A DNA stretch of 42,052 nucleotides from Flavobacteriia bacterium (GTDB taxonomy: Bacteria > Bacteroidota > Bacteroidia > Flavobacteriales > Flavobacteriaceae): positions 1 to 42,052 of the forward strand of contig RFYP01000004.1 in assembly GCA_009921175.1 (NCBI GenBank). The letters are read 5' to 3'. The notes beneath the pieces were generated by a model. The model was given only the letters and a program-made list of their open reading frames with translations, made no database searches and was not told the DNA's origin. The number at the start of each line of letters is the position of its first letter. The stretch's first letter is position 1. Made by a program: the position numbers and the translations under genes. Positions 1 to 10,127 of the stretch are shown piece by piece.

Positions 1-897
1 AGCAAAACCAGCATCGTTAAATGGACGATGGTGCCCTCCCCGGCCAAAGCGGTCTAAACGATAAATCATGATCGGGTTCATCTCGGGCATAAACTTTTGC
101 ACCGTTGTATGGATATACCGGGCCAATTGACGAGAGACCCCATCAACTTCTCCCCCATAAAAACGACGGGCATTGCGTTGACGCTCGGTTTCTGTCACGG
201 GAACGGGTTCAGAAAAAATGCGAAAACTTCGGTTGTCGATCACCCCATCGACCCCTTCGATATTACCGATCATATCGTTGTTTAGAATACCCATGATTTC
301 CCAATCTTGTTCTTTGGCATAGGCGGCTAGGCCTCGACCGCCGTACAAGCCCTGCTCTTCTCCGGCCAATCCGATATAGATGATACTGTTTTCAAAACGG
401 TATTTGGACAATACCCGGGCGGCCTCGATGGTTCCGGCCATACCACTGGCATTATCATTGGCGCCGGGCGAATCGTCTGTGTAGTTGGTAGGGTCCGAAA
501 TCCGTGAGTCGATATCTCCACTCATAATGATAAAACGGTTGGGGTATTTGGTGCCCCGTTGAATGGCCACTACATTATTGATCCATACAGGTTTAACGAT
601 ACGTCGGCCATCGGGTTCATGATAATTTTTTTGATAAAAAACCTCCAAGCACCCCCCGCAAGCGGTAGATATTTGATCAAATTCTTTTTTAATCCAGCGG
701 CGGGCTGCCCCTATACCCCGAACTGCAGAAAGTGTATCGCTAAGGGTATGGCGCGTTCCAAAGTTGGCCAAGGTGGATATGTCTTTTTGCAGGCGGTCTG
801 CTGACACTGCCTCAACGATATGTTGAAAATCTTGAGCGGTTTGCCCATACAGTCCAAGGGACGCTATAAGCAGCAAGCTTGATAAAAATGTTCTCAT
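1..897 (-). CDS. M28 family metallopeptidase (aminopeptidase), 3' end truncated by window edge
   Basis: Manual reverse translation from ATG at 897: MRTFLSSLLLIASLGLYGQTAQDF... with DSPGANDNASGMAGTIEAARVL and GLAGEEQGLYGGRGLA, typical M28 zinc-peptidase motifs; signal peptide at N-terminus. Absent from the ORF track because it has no stop in the window. Confidence 0.88.
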   Translation of the reverse strand, partial: MRTFLSSLLLIASLGLYGQTAQDFQHIVEAVSADRLQKDISTLANFGTRHTLSDTLSAVRGIGAARRWIKKEFDQISTACGGCLEVFYQKNYHEPDGRRIVKPVWINNVVAIQRGTKYPNRFIIMSGDIDSRISDPTNYTDDSPGANDNASGMAGTIEAARVLSKYRFENSIIYIGLAGEEQGLYGGRGLAAYAKEQDWEIMGILNNDMIGNIEGVDGVIDNRSFRIFSEPVPVTETERQRNARRFYGGEVDGVSRQLARYIHTTVQKFMPEMNPIMIYRLDRFGRGGHHRPFNDAGFA

Positions 898-920
898 GAT
901 AAATTTTAGGGTAAAATACG

Positions 921-952
921 AAAAAACCCGTAGCATATGCACGGGTTTTTTC
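921..952 (-). terminator. Rho-independent terminator
   Basis: aaaaaacccgt-agcatatgc-acgggttttttct: GC stem with A/T tracts on both sides; lies just past the acyl-CoA dehydrogenase stop. Confidence 0.75.
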
Positions 953-974
953 TACCATAAACCACATTAAATGA

Positions 975-2771
975 TTAGAAACAATAGCTCTTTTCCTCAA
1001 TTACCTTGTCGGCAATTGACTCATTTAATGAAAAAACATCTGGGGCTTCATCATACTTGCAAAGCGTATTTAGCGCAGCCAGCATGAGTTCTTTTTGTCC
1101 TTTACCGGCTAGATGATGGATGATTTCTTTTCCTTTGGCATTGACCAAATCTACCGTTTTATAGAGATAGACTTGCGTCATGGCTAGTTGGATCTGTTGA
1201 TCAGTAGCACTGGTTCGTTGTATGTTTTTGGCAGTGCGCAATACAGCTGACTCGGCCATATAGGTATGAATTAGCATGGCGGAGGCTGCAAGCAATACTT
1301 GTTGGTGTTTTTCCAAATCGGGACCGTATTTCTGAACCGCTGCACCCATGCATAGCAGAAAAGCACTTTTTAGGGCTTTTATACGTTTTTGTTCCGAAGC
1401 CAGTGGACCTTCATAGGTGTGGTCGTCTTTAAAATCACTCCCCAATTGCCCCATCAACTGCATCACCGGACTCATCAAATCCAATTGCCCTTTTAGTGCC
1501 TTTTTAAGGAGCATGCCCACCGCCAGCATACTATTGATTTCATTGGTTCCTTCATAGATACGCCCGATACGGGCATCGCGCCAAGCGGATTCCATAGGGG
1601 TGTCTGCCGAAAAACCCATTCCTCCGTAGATTTGGATACCGTCGTCAGCACAGTCTTGTACATGCTCAGAAACAGCAACTTTTAATATGGAACATTCGAT
1701 GGCAAATTCTTCCACACCTTTAAGCTCGGCTTTTTGGTGATCCATCCCCTCCTTGTGCAGGGATTCAATTTTTTCTTTAATCAACGCTCCTGCTCGATAA
1801 CAGGCGGCTTCTCCCACATAGCAATTCATAGCCATACGGGCAATTTTTTCTTTAATCGCCCCAAATTGTGCGATGGGTGTATTAAACTGTATGCGTTCGG
1901 TAGCGTAGCCTACTGCAGCTCCAATGACACGTCGTTGGGCATCCAAGCAAGCCACGGCCAACTTGATTCTCCCAACATTTAGGGCATTCATGGCAATTTT
2001 AAAGCCTTCCCCTCGACCGGCTAACATATGATCGACGGGCACTTTGGTTTCGTTAAAAAATACTTGTCGGGTAGAAGAGGAGTGAATCCCCAGTTTATGT
2101 TCTTCCTCGCCTAGAGAAATACCATTTTCAAGATCGACAGGGACAATAAAACCGGTGATGTTTTTGTCCTCTTCAATGCGGGCAAAGACAATAAAAAGAT
2201 CGGCAAAACCGGCATTGGAGATCCACATTTTTTGCCCGGTGATTTTATAATGTGTTCCGTCTTCGGACAAAACGGCTTTGGTTTTACCCGAATTGGCATC
2301 CGATCCGGCGCCGGGTTCGGTGAGGCAGTAGGCTCCAAACCATTCACCGGTGGCGAGTTTGGGAACATAGGCTTGTTTTTGGGCTTCTGTACCGTATAGG
2401 GTAATCGGCATGGTGCCTATACCCGTATGGGCCCCAAAAGCTGTAGAAAAAGACCCGGTGGCTCCAGAGATATAGTCACACACCAACATTGTGGAGACAA
2501 AATCCATGCCCAAACCTCCGTAGGTTTCGGGAACCGACACACCCAGAAAGCCGAGTTCGCCGGCTTTTTGCATTAGCGATTGAGTTAGGGCGTAGTCTTT
2601 TTGTTCAAAACGTGCTTTGTTGGGCCAGATTTCGCGATCGACAAACTCTTGTACGGCCTCTTTCATCATTAATTGTTCTTCGCTAAAATCTTCTGGTGTA
2701 AAAACCGTTTGACTCGATGCGTCATGGAGAATAAAAGATCCGCCGGTAGTGGGTGTTTGGGTTGCGTTCAT
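975..2771 (-). CDS. acyl-CoA dehydrogenase family protein
   Basis: 598 aa ORF; motifs CLTEPGAGSDANSGKTKA, KMWISNAGFADLFIVFARI, IQIYGGMGFSADTPMESAWRDARIGRIYEGTNEI. Confidence 0.95.
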   Translation of the reverse strand: MNATQTPTTGGSFILHDASSQTVFTPEDFSEEQLMMKEAVQEFVDREIWPNKARFEQKDYALTQSLMQKAGELGFLGVSVPETYGGLGMDFVSTMLVCDYISGATGSFSTAFGAHTGIGTMPITLYGTEAQKQAYVPKLATGEWFGAYCLTEPGAGSDANSGKTKAVLSEDGTHYKITGQKMWISNAGFADLFIVFARIEEDKNITGFIVPVDLENGISLGEEEHKLGIHSSSTRQVFFNETKVPVDHMLAGRGEGFKIAMNALNVGRIKLAVACLDAQRRVIGAAVGYATERIQFNTPIAQFGAIKEKIARMAMNCYVGEAACYRAGALIKEKIESLHKEGMDHQKAELKGVEEFAIECSILKVAVSEHVQDCADDGIQIYGGMGFSADTPMESAWRDARIGRIYEGTNEINSMLAVGMLLKKALKGQLDLMSPVMQLMGQLGSDFKDDHTYEGPLASEQKRIKALKSAFLLCMGAAVQKYGPDLEKHQQVLLAASAMLIHTYMAESAVLRTAKNIQRTSATDQQIQLAMTQVYLYKTVDLVNAKGKEIIHHLAGKGQKELMLAALNTLCKYDEAPDVFSLNESIADKVIEEKSYCF

Positions 2772-3223
2772 ATGGCTTTGTTAAGTGGGTTAAGGGTAAT
2801 ATGTTCAGAGCTTAGACTTTGTTCGATAATGGCTTCGGAGACCTCAAAAAAATGTTTGAGCTGTGTTTCGCTCAGTTCACGGCTTACTTTTTCGTTAAAA
2901 TTTAAAACCACTTCTCGCGAGATGTTTCTTTTTTCTTTACCAAAAGGAGTTAGAAAAATAAGTACACCTCTACCGTCAGCAGGGTCTGGTTTTCGCTCGA
3001 TGAGTTGCCGCTCTTCCATGGTTTTTAATAAGCGCGAAAGGCTGGTGTTTTCCATGCCCATTTTTGGGCCCAAGGCCGTAGAAGGTGTCCCCTCGGGATC
3101 GATGTTCAATAAGGCAAATCCGGTAGCCATGGTCGAATCAAATTTTGAAGCTTCGCGATTATACATTTTACTGACAGCCATCCAGGCTGCGCGCAAAGTA
3201 TAATCGAGTGTTTTTTGTTTCAA
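2768..3223 (-). CDS. MarR family transcriptional regulator
   Basis: 151 aa; winged-helix pattern NTSLSRLLKTMEERQLIERKPDPADGRGVLIFLTPFGKE; 4-bp overlap with the downstream acyl-CoA dehydrogenase. Confidence 0.9.
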   Translation of the reverse strand: MKQKTLDYTLRAAWMAVSKMYNREASKFDSTMATGFALLNIDPEGTPSTALGPKMGMENTSLSRLLKTMEERQLIERKPDPADGRGVLIFLTPFGKEKRNISREVVLNFNEKVSRELSETQLKHFFEVSEAIIEQSLSSEHITLNPLNKAI

Positions 3224-3255
3224 GGGTTATTCTTTATGGTAAAGATACAAAATAT

Positions 3256-3271
3256 ATTATGCACGCATAAT
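3256..3271. promoter_or_regulatory. candidate MarR operator: 16-bp palindrome ATTATGC-AC-GCATAAT
   Basis: Perfect 7-bp inverted arms with a 2-nt centre, about 33 nt upstream of the MarR start codon, next to a near-consensus TATATTTTG (-7-like) on the minus strand. Confidence 0.5.
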
Positions 3272-3284
3272 AAAAAAAGGAAAA

Positions 3285-3308
3285 AAAACTCCACGAAGGG
3301 AGTTTTTT
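3285..3308 (-). terminator. Rho-independent terminator after acyl-CoA ligase gene
   Basis: AAAAAACTCC-ACGAAG-GGAGTTTTTT hairpin immediately past the stop at 3312 (minus strand). Confidence 0.75.
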
Positions 3309-3311
3309 ACG

Positions 3312-5081
3312 TTAGGCATAAATTTGATCAATAAGTGCTTTGTATTTTTCTTTAATGACTTTTCGTTTTAGTTTCATCGTAGGGGTCAAATGACCAGCAT
3401 CTATGGACCAAATGTCCGGAGTGAGTTCAAATTTTTTGATTTTCTCCCACTTGCCAAATTGTTCATTGTAGCGGTCGATATCCTTTTGAATCTGTTCGAT
3501 TACTTTTGGGTTTTCAATCAGTTCTTTTTCAGAAAGCTTGGTCGTTTGTCCCTTAGTTTTTAGCCAATCCTTGACATAATCAAAATTGAGTTGAATCAGT
3601 GCGGCGGGCATTTTTTGCGCTTCGCCAATGACCATAATTTGTTCGATAAACAAAGATTGTTTCATCACACCCTCGATCAGGGCAGGGGCGATGTATTTCC
3701 CTCCTGAGGTTTTAAACATTTCTTTTTTACGGTCGGTAATTTTCAAAAATCCATCGGTATCAAACTCACCAATGTCACCGGTGTGAAAATAATCACCCGA
3801 CATGACCTGAGAAGTTCGTTCGGGATCTTTGTAATAGCCTTGCATAACATTTGGCCCTTTGCAAAGGATTTCACCGTCATCGGCAATTTTGACGGTTATT
3901 CCATCGATAATCTTTCCTACGGTACCAATTTTAAAACCGCCGTTCCGCATATCGTTGACCGAGATTACGGGTGAGGTTTCGGTTAATCCATAGCCCTCAA
4001 CGATAGTCATGCCCGCTGCGGTAAACACTTGGGCCAGTCGAGGTTGGAGTGGAGCACTCCCCGAAGCAATCAATTGAAGGTTTCCACCTAGGGCTTCTTT
4101 CCATTTTGAAAATATAAGTTTGCGGGCGATTTTAAGTTTAAAACCGTACCAAAAACCATTTTTGCCATAGGGTTGATATTGAAGCCCTAAATCTACGGCC
4201 CAATAAAACAATTTTTGCTTTATGCCCTCTAAGTCATTTCCACGGGCATAGATTTTGTCATAGACTTTTTCGAGTAAACGAGGAACAGCCGTCATCATCT
4301 CCGGTTTGACCTCTTTAAGGTTGTCACTGATGGTTTCTAAAGATTCAGCAAAGTATATGGTGATACTGTGGTAGACATAGAAATAGAGAATGACGCGTTC
4401 AAAAATATGGCATAAAGGCAAAAAACTTAAGGCAGTTGCTTTGCCCGGCTCTAAAGGTAGGCGATTTGAGCTGGCGATAACATTGGTGGTAACGTTGTGA
4501 TGACTTAGCATTACGCCTTTGGGCACGCCGGTTGTCCCCGAAGTATAGATAATGGTAGCCAAGTCTTCGGGAAGTACAGATGCTTTGGCAGCTTCCACTG
4601 CTTCTTGATTGTCTAATGCCGAACCACTTTCTAACAAAGTACTCCAATGATTGCAGCCCTCTAGGGTGTCAAAACTATACACTCCTTTTAGGCTTTTCAC
4701 CGATTTTTGAATCGATTTTAATTTGGCATATACCTCAGCATCAGACACAAAGCAATACTGACATTCCGAATGGTTGAGGATGTATTTATAATCTTCGGCA
4801 GCAATGGTTGGGTAGAGCGGCACATTGATGGCCCCCAATTGGAGGATTCCTGCATCGACGATGGCCCACTCGGTTCGGTTATTGGATGAAATCATACCAA
4901 TTTTATCACCCTTTTGGATACCCAAATTGAGCAAGGCTCGACTAATGGCCTGCGCTTTTTGGTAAAATTCCTCTGAGGAAGTGGCTTCCCATTGGCCATT
5001 GTATTTGGTATTGATGGCCTTGGCCAATGGCCTGTTTTTCCGTTGATAGTCGATAAAATCAAATAGTCGAGTGGGTTGCAT
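3312..5081 (-). CDS. long-chain fatty acid--CoA ligase (AMP-binding)
   Basis: 589 aa; AMP-binding motif TIIYTSGTTGVPKGVMLSH, VEGYGLTETSPV, YFHTGDIGEFDTDGFLKITDRKKEMFKTSGGKYIAP. Confidence 0.95.
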   Translation of the reverse strand: MQPTRLFDFIDYQRKNRPLAKAINTKYNGQWEATSSEEFYQKAQAISRALLNLGIQKGDKIGMISSNNRTEWAIVDAGILQLGAINVPLYPTIAAEDYKYILNHSECQYCFVSDAEVYAKLKSIQKSVKSLKGVYSFDTLEGCNHWSTLLESGSALDNQEAVEAAKASVLPEDLATIIYTSGTTGVPKGVMLSHHNVTTNVIASSNRLPLEPGKATALSFLPLCHIFERVILYFYVYHSITIYFAESLETISDNLKEVKPEMMTAVPRLLEKVYDKIYARGNDLEGIKQKLFYWAVDLGLQYQPYGKNGFWYGFKLKIARKLIFSKWKEALGGNLQLIASGSAPLQPRLAQVFTAAGMTIVEGYGLTETSPVISVNDMRNGGFKIGTVGKIIDGITVKIADDGEILCKGPNVMQGYYKDPERTSQVMSGDYFHTGDIGEFDTDGFLKITDRKKEMFKTSGGKYIAPALIEGVMKQSLFIEQIMVIGEAQKMPAALIQLNFDYVKDWLKTKGQTTKLSEKELIENPKVIEQIQKDIDRYNEQFGKWEKIKKFELTPDIWSIDAGHLTPTMKLKRKVIKEKYKALIDQIYA

Positions 5082-5132
5082 AGATTTTGTTTTTACGCAA
5101 AATAAGCAATTTGTCTCGCTTTAAAAAATCAA

Positions 5133-8100
5133 CTATACATGGTTTTGCAACCACTTATAGGCATTGCTAAAAGCTATAATCCAAGGAGAGACTTCGTCCT
5201 GACGATTACCGGGATAATGGGCCCAGTTCCACGGGAATGTTGCGCGTTCCAAATGGGGCATCATGACCAAATGGCGTCCATCATCACTGGTCAACATGGC
5301 TGCATTGTGATCAGAGCCATTGGGGTTGGCCGGGTAGTCTGCATAGTGATAGGTAGCTGGAATATGGTACTGCGCTTTTGGGCCAGGCAGATGAAATTTT
5401 CCTTCGCCATGGGCAGCCCAAATCCCTAAGGTGCTTCCCTCCATGCCTTGTAGCATCACCGCAGGAGAGGGTTCGATATGAACGGCCGTAAATTGACATT
5501 CAAATTTCCCGGAGTCGTTATGCAGCATTTTTGGTTTTTCTTTAAACTCAGGAGTGAGCAAGCCCAGCTCGATAAACAATTGGCAACCGTTACACACGCC
5601 AAGGGAAAGGGTGTCTTTTCTTTGGAAAAAATCATCCAAGCTCTTTTTGGCTTTTTCATTGTACATAAACGCTCCGGCCCAGCCTTTAGCACTTCCCAAA
5701 ACATCCGAATTTGAAAACCCACCTACGGCAACAATAAATTGAAAGGGCTCAAGCGTGGTACGGCCTTCAATCAAATCGGTCATGTGAATATCGGTGACCT
5801 CAAAACCGGCCAAACTCATGGCATAGGCCATTTCACGTTCTGAGTTACTCCCTTTTTCGCGTAGCACTGCTGCTTTGATTTTGAAGCGTTGCGATAGATC
5901 AGGCAATTTTCCATCAAATTGGGAGGGGAATTGAAATGCAAGAGGCTGTTTTTTGTAGTTATCAAATCTCGTTTGGGCAAATCCTCTTTTGGTTTGATGC
6001 GCATCGAGGGCTGCCGAAGTTTGAAACCAAAGGTCTCTGTATTTTTCGACTTCCAAGGCATGCTGTACATTTTGATGGGAAAGGGTCAAGGTTTTTGAGG
6101 AATCGGGGGTCCCTATTTTTACACATTCGATTCCTTCTGCCCTAAATAAAGTGGCTAGGTCTTCTTTGGATTGTAACCAAACGGCACTGTTTTCGGCAAA
6201 GAGTAAAGCAATGCTATCTTGGTTTTTGAGTGCGTTTAGATTTACCGTAATGCCAACATCAACCGAGGGAAAACAGCCTTCTAACAAGGCCGTGATAAGT
6301 CCACCGGAAGAAATGTCATGTCCCGCTGTAATAATACCAGAGCGAATCAGGGCCTGAATGTGGTTAAATGCTTTTATAAAATACTCCGCATCCTGAACTT
6401 GAGGAGTCTGGTTTCCTACGGTTTTGCAAATTTGTGCAAAGGAGGACCCGCCGAGGGAATACTGGTCTTTTGATAAGTTGATGTAAAATAGGTCACCACC
6501 GTCTTGCGTAATGACTGGAGTGATGGTTTTTTGAATGGCATCACAATGTCCGGCTGCAGAGATAATCACCGTCCCAGGGGCCACAACATCTCCTTCTGGA
6601 TACTTTTGTTTCATGGACAAAGAGTCTTTGCCGGTGGGTATATTGATGCCCAAAGCGATGGCAAAGTCGGAACAGGCTTGTACAGCTTCATAGAGGTTGC
6701 GATCTTCTCCGGGATTGTTACAGGGCCACATCCAATTGGCCGAAAGCGTGACCGAGTCAATGCCCTTTTCGAGGGGTGCCCAAACGATGTTGGTCAGGGC
6801 TTCGGCTATGGCATTGATGCTTCCTGCTTTGGGGTCGATCAGGCTCGAAAGGGGTGCGTGTCCGATTGAGGTTGCGATTCCAGACTTCCCTTCGTAATCC
6901 AAACTGACCACTCCACAATTGCTCAAAGGCAATTGTAAGTGTCCAACGGTTTGTTGTTGGGCTACTCGCCCAGTTACACAACGGTCGACTTTGTTGGTAA
7001 GCCAATCCTTGCAAGCCACTGCTTCGAGTTGTAAAACAGCCGTGAGGTATTCCTCCAGCCTTTCGGTTTGGTAATTAAGCGGTGCAAAAGTACGAGCCTG
7101 TGTTTGGTCTTCCATGATGGTTTTGGGGGGATTGCCAAAAAAATCACTCAAATTCAGGTCGATGGGCTTTTCATCCTTTTTTTCGTGGGCAAATACAAAT
7201 CGATGATCGTCCGTTACAGTGCCTACTACATACATAGGAGCTCTTTCACGGGCGGCTATTTTTTGAAGTGTCTCTACATCTTTTTCGGCCAAAATAAGCC
7301 CCATACGTTCTTGGGATTCATTACCAATCAATTCTTTGGCAGAGAGTGTGGGGTCTCCCACGGGCAATTTGTTGAGGGCAATAAGTCCTCCAGTACTTTC
7401 GACCAGTTCGGACAAACAGTTGAGGTGGCCACCGGCACCGTGGTCGTGGATCGAGATGATGGGATTTTCAGCCGATTCGACTAAGGCCCGAATGGCATTG
7501 GCCACTCTTTTTTGCATTTCGGGGTTAGACCGCTGAACGGCATTGAGTTCGATAGTATTGCCAAAGTTCCCGGTATCGGTCGAAGAGACGGCTGCTCCAC
7601 CCATGCCGATGCGGTAATTATCCCCGCCCAAAATGATGATTTTATCGCCTTTTTGAGGTTTCTTTTTCTGGGCTTGTGCCCGGTGACCATATCCCACCCC
7701 ACCTGCAAGCATAATCACTTTGTCATAGCCCAATCGCTGGGATTGATCTTGGTATTCAAAAGTAAATAAGGACCCAGCGATAAGTGGTTGCCCAAATTTA
7801 TTTCCAAAGTCTGATGCCCCGTTGGAGGCTTTGATTAAAATTTCTAAGGGAGTTTGATAGCGCCATGGGCGTGCGGCAAATGCAGTTTCCCAAGGACGGT
7901 CTTCAGTTACTCTAGAGTAGGGAGTCATATATACGGCGGTACCCGCCAAGGGTAAAGACCCTTGTCCCCCCGCCAGACGGTCTCGGATTTCACCTCCAGA
8001 TCCCGTAGCTGCTCCGTTAAAGGGCTCTACCGTAGTGGGGAAATTGTGGGTTTCGGCTTTTAAGGAGAGGACACTAGGTATCTTTTTTTTCTCAAAGGGA

Positions 8101-8789
8101 CTGGGTGTATCCCCTCGCTGTGGAGCAAACTGTGTAAGGTCAGGGCCCTCGACAAAAGCCACATTGTCACTGTAGGCCGATACTATCGTATTGGGGTTGA
8201 CTTTGGAGGTTTTTTTAATTAGTCCAAAAAGCGAACTTTCTTTTGTCTCTCCATCGATGACAAAGGTTCCATTGAAAATTTTATGGCGGCAGTGTTCCGA
8301 ATTGACCTGCGAAAACCCGAAAACTTCAGAATCGGCGAGTGGGCGTCCAATTCTTTGGGATAGATTTTCTAAATAGGCGACTTCTTCTTGACTTAAAGCC
8401 AGGCCTTCGGTTTGATTATAGGCAGCTATGTCCTGTACGTCTTCTATGGGTGCAACTGGGGTGTTTATCGTAAAAATATCCTGATTTAAACGCTGGTATT
8501 TTTCAAAGAGCATGGGGTCAATATTCGTTTCGGACGTATGAGGCAAAAACGTCTCGATGCGCGAAATTCCTTCGATACCCATGTTTTGCGTAATTTCTAC
8601 GGCGTTGGTACTCCAGGGAGTAATCATGCTGCTTCGGGGTCCTACAAATCCCCCCTCAATTTCTTCGGTGTGTAACTGGGGTTGGTCGCCAAAGAGCCAT
8701 TGAAGTTTTGCGGAGGTTTCTGGGTCGATTGGCTGCTGGGTTTCGACTACAAAAATGGCCACTTTTGGAGCGCCAAAAAAACAGATCAT
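5133..8789 (-). CDS. purL: phosphoribosylformylglycinamidine synthase
   Basis: 1218 aa single-chain PurL; SEVFGFSQVNSEHCRHKIFNG, LKAETHNFPTTVEPFNGAATGSGGEIRDRLAGGQGS, C-terminal glutaminase GVCNGCQLFIELGLL. Confidence 0.97.
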   Translation of the reverse strand: MICFFGAPKVAIFVVETQQPIDPETSAKLQWLFGDQPQLHTEEIEGGFVGPRSSMITPWSTNAVEITQNMGIEGISRIETFLPHTSETNIDPMLFEKYQRLNQDIFTINTPVAPIEDVQDIAAYNQTEGLALSQEEVAYLENLSQRIGRPLADSEVFGFSQVNSEHCRHKIFNGTFVIDGETKESSLFGLIKKTSKVNPNTIVSAYSDNVAFVEGPDLTQFAPQRGDTPSPFEKKKIPSVLSLKAETHNFPTTVEPFNGAATGSGGEIRDRLAGGQGSLPLAGTAVYMTPYSRVTEDRPWETAFAARPWRYQTPLEILIKASNGASDFGNKFGQPLIAGSLFTFEYQDQSQRLGYDKVIMLAGGVGYGHRAQAQKKKPQKGDKIIILGGDNYRIGMGGAAVSSTDTGNFGNTIELNAVQRSNPEMQKRVANAIRALVESAENPIISIHDHGAGGHLNCLSELVESTGGLIALNKLPVGDPTLSAKELIGNESQERMGLILAEKDVETLQKIAARERAPMYVVGTVTDDHRFVFAHEKKDEKPIDLNLSDFFGNPPKTIMEDQTQARTFAPLNYQTERLEEYLTAVLQLEAVACKDWLTNKVDRCVTGRVAQQQTVGHLQLPLSNCGVVSLDYEGKSGIATSIGHAPLSSLIDPKAGSINAIAEALTNIVWAPLEKGIDSVTLSANWMWPCNNPGEDRNLYEAVQACSDFAIALGINIPTGKDSLSMKQKYPEGDVVAPGTVIISAAGHCDAIQKTITPVITQDGGDLFYINLSKDQYSLGGSSFAQICKTVGNQTPQVQDAEYFIKAFNHIQALIRSGIITAGHDISSGGLITALLEGCFPSVDVGITVNLNALKNQDSIALLFAENSAVWLQSKEDLATLFRAEGIECVKIGTPDSSKTLTLSHQNVQHALEVEKYRDLWFQTSAALDAHQTKRGFAQTRFDNYKKQPLAFQFPSQFDGKLPDLSQRFKIKAAVLREKGSNSEREMAYAMSLAGFEVTDIHMTDLIEGRTTLEPFQFIVAVGGFSNSDVLGSAKGWAGAFMYNEKAKKSLDDFFQRKDTLSLGVCNGCQLFIELGLLTPEFKEKPKMLHNDSGKFECQFTAVHIEPSPAVMLQGMEGSTLGIWAAHGEGKFHLPGPKAQYHIPATYHYADYPANPNGSDHNAAMLTSDDGRHLVMMPHLERATFPWNWAHYPGNRQDEVSPWIIAFSNAYKWLQNHV

Positions 8790-8891
8790 AGTGTCTGGAT
8801 TAGTGCTGTAAAATTAACTTTTTTTGGGTTGTAAGATTTGGAGTTTTTCTCCAATTTTATTGGAGTTATCCACAAAGTAGGTCAATAACTC

Positions 8892-10115
8892 TTAGGATTT
8901 GCGTATCATTTTGGCCATATAAAATCCATCGTGCCCAGTTTGATGGGTTAGCACTACTGTTTCTTGTGCTAGGGTGAAATCACGTCCAAAATCACTGGCG
9001 AGAAATGCACTGATTTGTTGTTGGTTTTCGTTGGGGAAAATGGAGCAGGTGACATAGACCAGCTGTCCTTCGGGTTTGACCAGTAGTGCGTTTTTCTCAA
9101 GCAATTGTTTTTGAACTTCACATAGGGCAGCGATTCGTTTGGGGTTCATCGTCCATTTGTGTTCGGGATGTCTTCTCAAAACACCGAGCCCACTACAAGG
9201 AGCATCGATCAAAACAGTATCAGCTTTTGCCGCCCATTGATCATAAAAATCATCCGTTACTTGGGGTATGGTTTGGATGTTATTTACACCATTTCTTTCG
9301 GCTCTTATTTGTAGACGTTCGAGCTTATCGGGCTGTTGGTCCAGGGCCAAGATTTGCCCGGTATTTTCCATCAAACACCCTAGATGCAAACTTTTACCTC
9401 CCGCTCCGGCACAAGCATCAATCAAAATTTGATTTTTTTGTGGGTCGATCCAATGGCCTATTTTTTGGGAGTTTCCATCTTGAATTTCAAATAATCCGTT
9501 TTGAAAAGCCTTGAGCTGGGCAATGTTTTTGACCGAATGCACCAGTAACGCTTCGGGATAATCGGCCAATACTTCGGTTTCGATTTGGGCTTCATTCCAC
9601 AAGGTCGTTTTTAGTTTTTTGGGTGTAGTTTTTAGACTGTTGGCACGAATAATCAGGAGAGCCTGTTGGTTAAAGGCAGCGCATTCCTTGGGCCAGTCTG
9701 TGGTGTAGGCAGTACGGCCTTGTTGTTCCAGCCAATCTGGAATAGAAGCTGCCAGTGCATTGGATTGTTCAGCCTGTTGAAGCCGGGTCTTTATCTTTTC
9801 TATTTCGGCTTCTCCCAAGGTTTGATCGGGGGAAAGTTTCAAGCCTTGATCCACAGCCCAACTAAAAAGTATTTTCTCTAAGCCAGAGCGGTCTGATGGT
9901 AAGTCGATTTGGCATGCATCCGCATATTTTCGCAACCAGCGAAGACCGTCATAGAGGCCTTTCCCAAAAAGTTTTCGGTCGCGCGATCCCCAACTGCGGT
10001 GTTGTCGGGTTGTGTTTTTAAAAACCCAAGCTGGGGTTTGTTGTTCGACGACAACGGCCTGCCAACCTGTGACTATTGCTGTTGCTATATTGTTGTACAG
10101 CCTCATTAGGCCCAA
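8892..10115 (-). CDS. RsmB/NOP2-family rRNA (cytosine-5) methyltransferase
   Basis: 407 aa; ILIDACAGAGGKSLHLGCLM, DTVLIDAPCSGLGVLRRHPEHKW, LVYVTCSIFPNEN. Confidence 0.92.
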   Translation of the reverse strand: MGLMRLYNNIATAIVTGWQAVVVEQQTPAWVFKNTTRQHRSWGSRDRKLFGKGLYDGLRWLRKYADACQIDLPSDRSGLEKILFSWAVDQGLKLSPDQTLGEAEIEKIKTRLQQAEQSNALAASIPDWLEQQGRTAYTTDWPKECAAFNQQALLIIRANSLKTTPKKLKTTLWNEAQIETEVLADYPEALLVHSVKNIAQLKAFQNGLFEIQDGNSQKIGHWIDPQKNQILIDACAGAGGKSLHLGCLMENTGQILALDQQPDKLERLQIRAERNGVNNIQTIPQVTDDFYDQWAAKADTVLIDAPCSGLGVLRRHPEHKWTMNPKRIAALCEVQKQLLEKNALLVKPEGQLVYVTCSIFPNENQQQISAFLASDFGRDFTLAQETVVLTHQTGHDGFYMAKMIRKS

Positions 10116-10127
10116 ATATAGAATTTT

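Noticed and set aside
2673-3203. 176-aa plus-strand ORF opposite marR/acyl-CoA dehydrogenase
   Set aside because: Antisense shadow of well supported coding sequence.
7068-7484. 138-aa plus-strand ORF and several others antisense to purL (for example 6504-6869)
   Set aside because: Lie wholly inside the purL reading frame on the opposite strand; compositions look like antisense shadows with no recognisable domain.
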